Shown one piece after another: positions 56,441 to 64,000 of a stretch of DNA of 64,000 nucleotides. The stretch's first letter is position 1. Every line of letters begins with the position of its first letter. Source of the stretch: Abelmoschus esculentus (lineage: Eukaryota; Streptophyta; Magnoliopsida; Malvales; Malvaceae); the NCBI GenBank assembly GCA_035048815.1, contig JAUCBN010000037.1:10196001-10260000 (forward strand). Reading direction: 5' to 3'. The position numbers were made by a program, and so were the translations under genes. Under the pieces are notes generated by a model. The model did not search any database. It worked only from the letters and a program-made list of their open reading frames with translations, and had not been told where the DNA came from.

Positions 56441-59400
56441 ATACAACCCATTTATACATGCACGCTCTGAACCCTAAAAAATGATCGAAAATGACATTAA
56501 ATCAATTTTTTCGTTACAAAAAGTTAATTATTGGCTTTTAAACCTAATTAAACAACTTAACAAAAATTTTGAGTTTTTTTACTAGATTAAAATTCGCACG
56601 GGTTCTCTATAAATCCCATTTAGAAATTCACACTCTGAAACCTACAAAACGATCGAAACTGATATTAAATCAATATTTTTGGCTATAAAAATTTAATCAT
56701 GGGCTTTTGAACCTAATTAAAAAGCCTAAACTAAAATTTTGTGCTTTTTACTCGGTTAAAATTCGAACGAGTTCACTATGAAGACCATTTAGACATGCAC
56801 GCTCTAAACCCTACAAAATGATTGAAAATGATATAAAATCAATTTTTTGGGTACAAAAAGTTAATTATGGGCTTTTGAACCTAATTAAAAAGCTTAAACA
56901 AAAATTTTGAGCTTTTTACTCGGTTAAAATTCGAACGGGTTCACTATACAGCCCATTTAGACATGCACGCTTTGAACCCTACAAAACAATCGAAACTGAT
57001 ATTAAATCAAATTTTTTGGGTACAAAAGTTAATTATGGGCTTTTGAACCTAATTATAAAGCTTAAACTAAAATTTTGAGCGTTTTACTTAGTTAAAGTTC
57101 GAACGGGTTCACTATAAAGCCCATTTAAACATGCACGCTCTAAACCCTACAAAACGATGAAAATAGTATTAAATCAAATTTTTGGGTACAAAAAGTTAAT
57201 TATGGGCTTTTGAACCTAATTATACAGCTTGAACTAAAATTTTGAGCTTTTTACTCGGTTAAAATTCAAACGGGTTCACTATAAAGCCCATCTAGATATG
57301 CATGATCTAAACCCTACAAAACAATCGAAAATGATATTAAATAGAATTTTTTGGGTACAAAAAGTTAATTATGGGCTTTTGAACCTAATTATACAGCTTA
57401 AACTAAAATTTTGAGCGTTTTACTCGGTTAAAATTCGAACGGGTTCATAATAAAGCCCATTAAGACATGCACGATCTAAACCCTACAAAACGATTGAAAA
57501 TGATATTAAATCAAATTTTTTAGGTAAAAAAGTTAATTAAGGGCTTTTGAACCTAATTATACACCTTAAATTAAAATTTTGAGTGTTTTACTCGGTTAAA
57601 ATTCGAACGGGTTCATTATAAAGCCCATTTAGACATGCACGCTCTAAACCCTACAAAACGATCGAAAATGATATTAAATCGAATTTTATAGGTAAAAAAA
57701 GTTAATTACGAGCTTTTGAACCTAATTATATAGTTTAAACTAAAAGTTTGAGCGTTTTACTCGGATAAAATTCGAACGGGTTCACTATAAAGTCCATTTA
57801 AACAGCACGCTCTAACCCTACAAAACCATCGAAACTGATATTGAATCAAATTTTTTTGGTACAAAAAGTTAATTATGGGCTTTTGAACCTAATTAAACAG
57901 CTTAAACTAAAATTTTGAGCTCTTTACTCGGTTAAAATTCGAACCGGTTCACTATAAATCAAATTTAGACATGCACTCTCTAAAACGTACAAAATGATCG
58001 AAAATGATATTAAATCAATTTTTTGTACACAAGTTAATTATGGACTTTTGAACCTAATTAAAAAGCTTAAACTAAAATTTTGAGCTTTTTACTCGGTTAA
58101 AATTTGAATGGGTTCACCGTAAAGCCCATTTAGACATGCACGCTCTTAACCCTACAAAACCATCGAAAATGATATTAAATAATTTTTTTTGCAGACAAAA
58201 AGTTAATTATGTGCTTTTGAACCTAATCAGGCAACTTAAACTCAAATTTTGATCTTTTTACTCGGTTAAAATTCGAACGGTTCACTATAAAGCCTATTTA
58301 GACATGCACGCTCTGAAATTTACAAAATGATCGAAAATGATATTAAATCAAATTTTTGGGTACAAAAAGTTAATTATGGGCTTTTGAACCTAATTAAAAA
58401 GCTTAAACAAAAATTTTGAGCTTTTTACTCGGTTAAAATTCTTACGGGTTCACTATAAAGCCCATTTAGACATGCACGCTCTGAACCCTACAAAACCATT
58501 GAAACTGATATTAAATCAATTTTTGGGGGTACATAAAGTTAATTATGGGCTTTTGAACCTAATTAAACAGCTTAAACTAAAATTTTGAGCTTTTTACTTG
58601 GTTAAAATTCGAACGGGTTCACTATAAAGCCTATTTAGACATGCACGCTCTGAACCCTACAAAACGATCGAAAATGATATTAAATCAAATACTTGGGGTA
58701 CAAAAATTTAATTATGGGCTTTGAACCTAATTAAATAGCTGAAACTGAAATTTTGAGCTTTTTACTCTGTTAAAATTTGAATAGGTTCAGTATAAAGCTC
58801 ATTTAGACATGCACGTTTTGAACCCAACAAAAAAATCGAAAATTATATTGAATTGAATTTTTTTGATACAAAAACTTAATTATGGGCTTTTGAACCTAAT
58901 TAAAAATCTTAAACTAAAATTTTGAGCTTTTTACTGGGTTAAGATTCGAACGTGTTTACTTTAAAGCCCATTTAGACATGCACGCTCTTAACCCTCTAAA
59001 ACGATCGAAAATGATAATAAATCAAATTTTTGGGGTACAAAAAGTTAATTATGGGATTTTGAACATAATTAAACATATTAAACTAAAATTTTGAGCTCTT
59101 TACTCGGTTAAAAATCGAACGGGTTCACTATAAAGCATATTTAGACATGCACTCTCTTAACCTTACAAAATGATCGAAAATGATACTAAATCAATTTTTT
59201 GGGTACAAAAAGTTAATTATGGGGTTTTGAACCTAATTAAACAGCTTAAACTAAAATTTTGAGCTTTTTACTCGGTTAAAATTCAAACAGGTTTACTATA
59301 AAGCCTATTTAGACATGCACGCTCTGAAACCTACAAAATGATCGAAAATGATATTAAACAAATTTTTGGGGTACAAAAAGTTAATTCTGGGCTTTTAAAC

Positions 59401-59485
59401 CTAATTAAAAATCTTAAACTAAAATTTTGATCTTTATACTCGGTTAAAATTCGAACGAGTTCACTACAAAGCCCATTTAGACATT
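56441..59485 (+). repeat. Satellite block 4, about 169-bp monomer, about 18 copies
   Basis: Same monomer and strand. It begins in a different phase (ATACAACCCATTTATACATG) from where block 3 stopped, so the 50201-56440 block is not one clean insertion. It ends in CCCATTTAGACATT at the LTR start of the next element. Confidence 0.95.
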
Positions 59486-62400
59486 TGTAATCACCATTTT
59501 TGTTCGGGTCTAACTCTAACTCTTTTATGTTTAAAATAAAGGATTTTAATTAATCCGTAATGGGCATATATAACATATTTTTTTAAAAAAAAAGAAGAAA
59601 AAAGAAAAAAAAAAAAAAAGAAAAGAAAAGAGAAAAAATGTAAAATATATAATGACATGTGTTAGTTAATGTTATTGCATGATATCATTGTGTTTTTGTT
59701 AATGTCACCATTTGGGTACATATGTAGTAAGCATAATATCTTGCATGTGTTATTTGTGTGTGAGCATGTGTAAGTAGTATATGATTATGAATTACTTTGT
59801 GATTGTATGTAAATACATATATCATGTGTTAATATGATTTTTGTTTGATTATTGTGTTGCATGTATAAGATAATTATTAATCATGTACCTATGTGTGTCC
59901 TCAAATGTTATTTGTGTGTATAATATTTGCATGAGCATTATTATATATTGCATGTGACATCTTATATTATTATATATGTTATTGTGTTATAATAAACATT
60001 AGCCCAATTAATACATATAATGATAAAAATCAAATCTCAATAATGATAATAATAATAATAATAATAAACCAAAATGACAATATTATAAAGTCCATGTCTT
60101 TTATTACAAAAGACAAAAATTATATTTATAGCCCAATCTAATAATTTTACAACCCATATAAACAATAAGCCCTAGAGTAAATCTAATTGTCTTCTTTTAT
60201 TGCAGCTACCAGGAAGGGGAGCATCAGATTGAACCAGATCTGACGCTAGAGATCAAGACAAACAATCCTTTATATTCGATCTACGACGTCTACTCAGTTT
60301 CTTCGTCCGGCGTGGCATCATTACCAGTTTTCATGGTCTTTGTACCATCCTCCATATCCCTCAATCATCAGACAACAATAAACAAAAGAAAAATCCTTAT
60401 CAAATCTCTAGAAAATCCGGACAAGCAATAGAGGAAAAATAAATCAGGCATCAGATTCAAATCCCAAAAATCATGGAAAAGGATAAAAATCATATCATTG
60501 TAATTAATGAAGATTAAAAAAATCCCAAAAATCGTGGGTGTTATATAAAGGGAATTTTCAGAAACCAAAAGGGGAGGAGGAGAGATTTCAGGGTTAGACT
60601 CTGTAAAAAGATTGGGGGACCCTTCATTGTAAAGGGTGCTTTGAAATTTCCAAAAACCATTCGAATAGGGGGTTTCCAGAAAAAAAAAAGAATCAAAAAT
60701 CGTTCTAATCCATTTTCTTCAGATGCAATCAAAGAAGAAAAATCCTCTTTTTAGGGGAAAAAGTACAAGATCTCACGTTTTTTTTTTCACTTTTTGAGAA
60801 TGTTGGATATTTAGAAAGCAATCTTTCCCCTTCGATTTCAAAGAAACCAAATTAGTAACTCTTTTTCGTACTCAATTTTTTTTAAAAGGAATAGGTAAAA
60901 GACAAGAGAACCAAAGTTCTCTGTTTTTAATCAAAAGATTTTCGTTAAAATTTCTTTGTTTGTCTTTTAAGAGGAAGAGGAATAGTTGGTTTAGGGACTT
61001 ACCTTTGTTTTCGGTTTTATTTGAACCCTCCTCGTCGTCATCCACGCTGTGAGGTTGCTGTGACCAAGGAACGGTGAAGGCAAGGGTTGAGCGCCATCAT
61101 CAAGACTGGAAAAAGGAAAAAGTTAGCGCTGTTTGAAAGGAATGGAGGAGAGTAAAAACGTTTTAGATTTTAAGGGTTTCTTTTAAAATCCAGAAGTTTT
61201 GTTAAAAAATAATAAAGTAATAATAAAACCCTCTAATTTGTTTTCAAATCAGAGGATAAAACAGTACCGGGTTCGTACATATCACATATCCGATTCCCAT
61301 CTTTCTTTTTTCTTTTTTATTTGTTGTTTCTTTTAATCAAGTCATTTTTGAACCAAGTTGTGTGTGTTCCTTCCTAATCTGAATTTAATCTTTAAATGTT
61401 ATATATTGTGTGATTATTATTATATTTTATTACGATGTTATTATTTCTTAAGTATGTTATTATGTTATAAGGTTTTACATCACAATATATGTATATATTT
61501 GATATATTGTTTACAGGCTATATTTTGTATGTTTTTGCACGTGTATGTTACGTCATTCATATTTATTTTCTCCTTTTATGTAGGCGTGTTCTCTGGTTCT
61601 GTCTTCGTAATTTTATAATTATTCATAGGCCATGCATTATATATATATTCCTTTATGGTAGTGTTTAACGTGTTACATATATGTGCCAATGTTTCGTTTC
61701 CTCACATTTCGACTTTAGATGTTATGCTATTAAGACGCATGGAAATAAGTGGTTACTATTTATTTGTGTTGAACATGTGTCCTTACATTCATCGGCGCTT
61801 ATTTATTCTTAGTATTTCTAAGTCATATTTATGCATATTCAGTTATCATTCTATGGTCTCATGTATATATGTGTACGTTCGTTTGTCATGCATGTTACTT
61901 CATCGTTCAAATGACCACCCTCTTGTTAGAATTCATCGTTATTTTATTAATTGACATTATAAAACAGAAGGTATTCATTAGTTCTTATATTCGTGCCATA
62001 ATTGTTTGGATTATCAGAGATTAATCGAATATATGAATTAATTTTTATCGTCTCAAGGTAAGTAGACATTAAAATTGACTAGACCATAACATCACTCTTT
62101 TATGTTTGCATCATGCATAAAGGTGACGTGCGAGATTCGAACCGTAAACTAACGCATCGGTCAATATTATTTGACATCGGTTTAGTCTTTGGTCCGATTT
62201 ATCGTCAACCTTATTAATTATATTCTTATTAATTTAAAATTCACAAATTAAAGTAAGCCTATTTAATTAAGGTCAATTTTGAATTTAGAAACTGATTCAA
62301 AATTAAAGTTAAAGTTCAATAATGATTTTTGAAAACATTTTTGGTACTGATTTCTGGACGCAATTGGGGTTTTAATCCTTCCCCACGCGTAATCAACTCC

Positions 62401-62616
62401 CGAACCCTTTTTCAGAATGAATCTCTGCTTTTTTTTATGGTGTCCGGTCTACCTAAGTGACCGATGGCGACTCTAATTTTATTGTTTTAAAAAAGAATTA
62501 ATGTTTTTAAGTCACATTTTCAAAAGGGATTAAATAGTAGCATCAAAGACCTTTTACACCACACTTTTACAAATTAATTTCCATTTTCCATCTTCGAACT
62601 CAAAAAGGTCGCTACA
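59486..62616 (+). repeat. 5' LTR of a Tat/Ogre-like element (about 3.1 kb)
   Basis: Starts TGTAATCACC straight after satellite and ends GGTCGCTACA, ahead of a primer-site-like sequence. TGTA...TACA ends are complementary. It contains a purine-rich low-complexity run (59580-59637), an AAT microsatellite (about 60043-60067) and AT-rich sequence with many small ORFs that I do not consider genes. The second LTR is outside the window, so the boundaries rest on the ends and the primer site only. Confidence 0.65.
60043..60067 (+). repeat. AAT microsatellite
   Basis: About eight AAT/ATA units within the LTR. Confidence 0.85.
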
Positions 62617-62619
62617 GCA

Positions 62620-62637
62620 TGGCGACTCTGTAGGGGA
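62620..62637 (+). other. Primer-binding-site-like sequence (TGGCGACTCTGTAGGGGA)
   Basis: Three bases after the LTR end. TGGCGACTC-type sites occur at this position in Tat/Ogre-clade elements, where a tRNA-Arg primer has been proposed. The tRNA match itself was not checked. Confidence 0.6.
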
Positions 62638-64000
62638 TATATTTGCTTTTTGAAAAAAAAGAGAGTTAGGCCATTAAAAATGTTTTTCAAATTTTAGAAC
62701 TTTAATTATTTTTAAGGAGGTTTCTTTATTAAAATGTGATAGAAATTTTACGGGCTCTACTAATTGGTGAATTTAAATTAATTTTTCATTTAATTTTTAA
62801 GGAATCACCGATATGTGTTGCATCATTCCATAAAGCTCTATACCCGAGCTCTAAAACCTTTTTAAGTGGGAGTGAAACGACCCAAGTGTGTAACCCTCCA
62901 CGGGTCAGTAATGCACATCCGGAATCCACACCTTTTACAAGTGAGTAACCCTCCACGTCATTAGGTCGTGCGTTCTCTCGAATCGAAGCCAATTCGCAAG
63001 CCTGTAATGGGCTAGAATTTGGGATCTTATTTGTCTTAGAAGGCAATAAGATAGGTTCGGGTACCTCAATTAGAAACAAACTACATGTGTGAGAACATAG
63101 GAAACCCACCCCATTAGAGCCATGCAGATAACCCTAGAAAGATAGATTAGAGTTTTCTTTGTGAACATGCCTTGTGTTTATTTTCCTTGCATTTATTTGC
63201 CTTTAAATATATTTTTATGATATGACTAACATTTTTTCACTGTTTCTTTTATTTCTTTTTTACATGCATTATCATGTCATAAAGAGAACATCAAGTTGAA
63301 AATGGTTTGAAATTAAAATTTTTGTTAAAGTGGGATTTTGTTTGAACAACAACAACAACAATCCCAATATGGTCAAAATGGGAGCAGTCATACGAGGAAG
63401 ATCATACCTCTATCAAATTCAACCAGCAAGTGCAAAGGCGGTGATTCGAAGAACCAAGTTTGAGAGGATTATTTTAACGAGCTAGGCAATGAAGCTCAAA
63501 ACTTAAAGATTGAGGGGCATGCACAAGTGGGAAATTCCAGCACACCTATTGTCGACGTTAGAAACACATCACTTCGTAGCCTACACCACTCGAGGACAAG
63601 AGCAAGAGTTAGCACGATGCACCGCTTAGATGCAAGAGGCTACATAGAAGAATTAATTTTTAGAGGAAGATGCTAACAAGCTTTAGGGTATTCTGGGTAA
63701 AGGATCAAAGAATACAAGAAGATGGTATGGAGAGATCATCGATTTAAACACCAAGTGGCGAGCATAAGAGAGACAATTTTGGTATGCTCAATACCTACTT
63801 TGGGGCAACCTCTTACATTTTGGAGACGAGAGCGTGAATTAACAATAGACCGCTTAAATAAAACAAATTTCGTCTTCAGCATAGAATGCGGACAAGCTTC
63901 ACGATGTTTCAGGTGAGGATTTAAAGTGTAAAAGAAGGTCATATGGACTTCGAGAGGGACCATCATCCAGGACGTTACCCAAGCTATCTCAGTAGTTGTA
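62638..64000 (+). other. Leader and possible gag start of the Tat/Ogre-like element
   Basis: No long ORF. The segment GAGTAACCCTCCACG near 62943 echoes GTGTAACCCTCCACG near 62889. An AAC microsatellite at 63345-63361 is followed by weak coding-like sequence with stops in all frames (for example the 64-residue frame 63722-63916, no recognisable domain). Very long 5' leaders are usual in Ogre-type elements, so gag may start beyond the window. Confidence 0.4.

Noticed and set aside
18011..59485. CENP-B box in the satellite
   Set aside because: I saw no match to the conserved core bases in the monomers, and plants are not known to need one.
60940..61110. Minus-strand ATG with a following GTAAGT donor, resembling a first exon of a host gene
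   Set aside because: The frame closes after about 19 codons and the site lies in the middle of the Tat/Ogre-like LTR; no further exon was recognised.
61358..61954. Two open frames of 86 and 99 codons
   Set aside because: AT-rich hydrophobic translations of LTR sequence without start context, domain or homologue in the window.
62786..63109. 107-codon minus-strand frame in the Tat/Ogre-like leader
   Set aside because: It overlaps the repeated CCCTCCACG leader elements, has no domain, and is antisense to the element.

Overview
The window is plant repeat DNA, most likely from the centromere or pericentromere of a eudicot. The species cannot be named from the sequence. I see no host protein-coding gene, rRNA gene or tRNA gene. 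Almost everything belongs to one AT-rich satellite (monomer about 169 bp) and to LTR retrotransposons inserted in or beside it.

Layout. (1) 1-15572: a tandem Ty3/gypsy chromovirus (Tekay/Del-like) in the order internal-LTR-internal-LTR; the left unit is cut by the window edge. The LTRs are 3438 bp each. (2) 15573-18010: part of an unrelated Ty3/gypsy LTR. A second, truncated copy of that LTR lies on the minus strand at 54975-56440. (3) 18011-59485: one satellite array, all in the same orientation, left as four blocks (18011-24637, 32864-39542, 47749-50200, 56441-59485) with higher-order repeat structure. It is interrupted by element A (24638-32863, plus strand, perfect TTAGT duplication), element B (39543-47748, minus strand, CACGC/CAGGC duplication), and a composite block (50201-56440). 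The composite block holds an internal fragment C, the LTR plus gag of a nested element D, and the minus-strand LTR fragment. (4) 59486-64000: LTR, primer-binding site and leader of a Tat/Ogre-like element that runs off the window.

A-D form one Athila-like family with the unusual order LTR-gag-protease-[own TATA box]-ORF2-TGA-ORF3-LTR. Copies A and B are complete end to end and have no reverse transcriptase, RNase H or integrase; fragment C shows the same protease-to-ORF2 junction. They must therefore have used enzymes from an autonomous relative. All copies are broken except the gag of D, which is open up to its truncation point.

Main points of interest: the RT-less Athila-like family with a conserved internal promoter and dispersed TGCCNNGGCA palindromes; a 77-bp intron-like segment between RNase H and integrase of the chromovirus; SNP placement in its LTRs that maps the crossover that made the tandem; and satellite higher-order repeats that differ between blocks. 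All comparisons were made by eye, so identities and counts are approximate.
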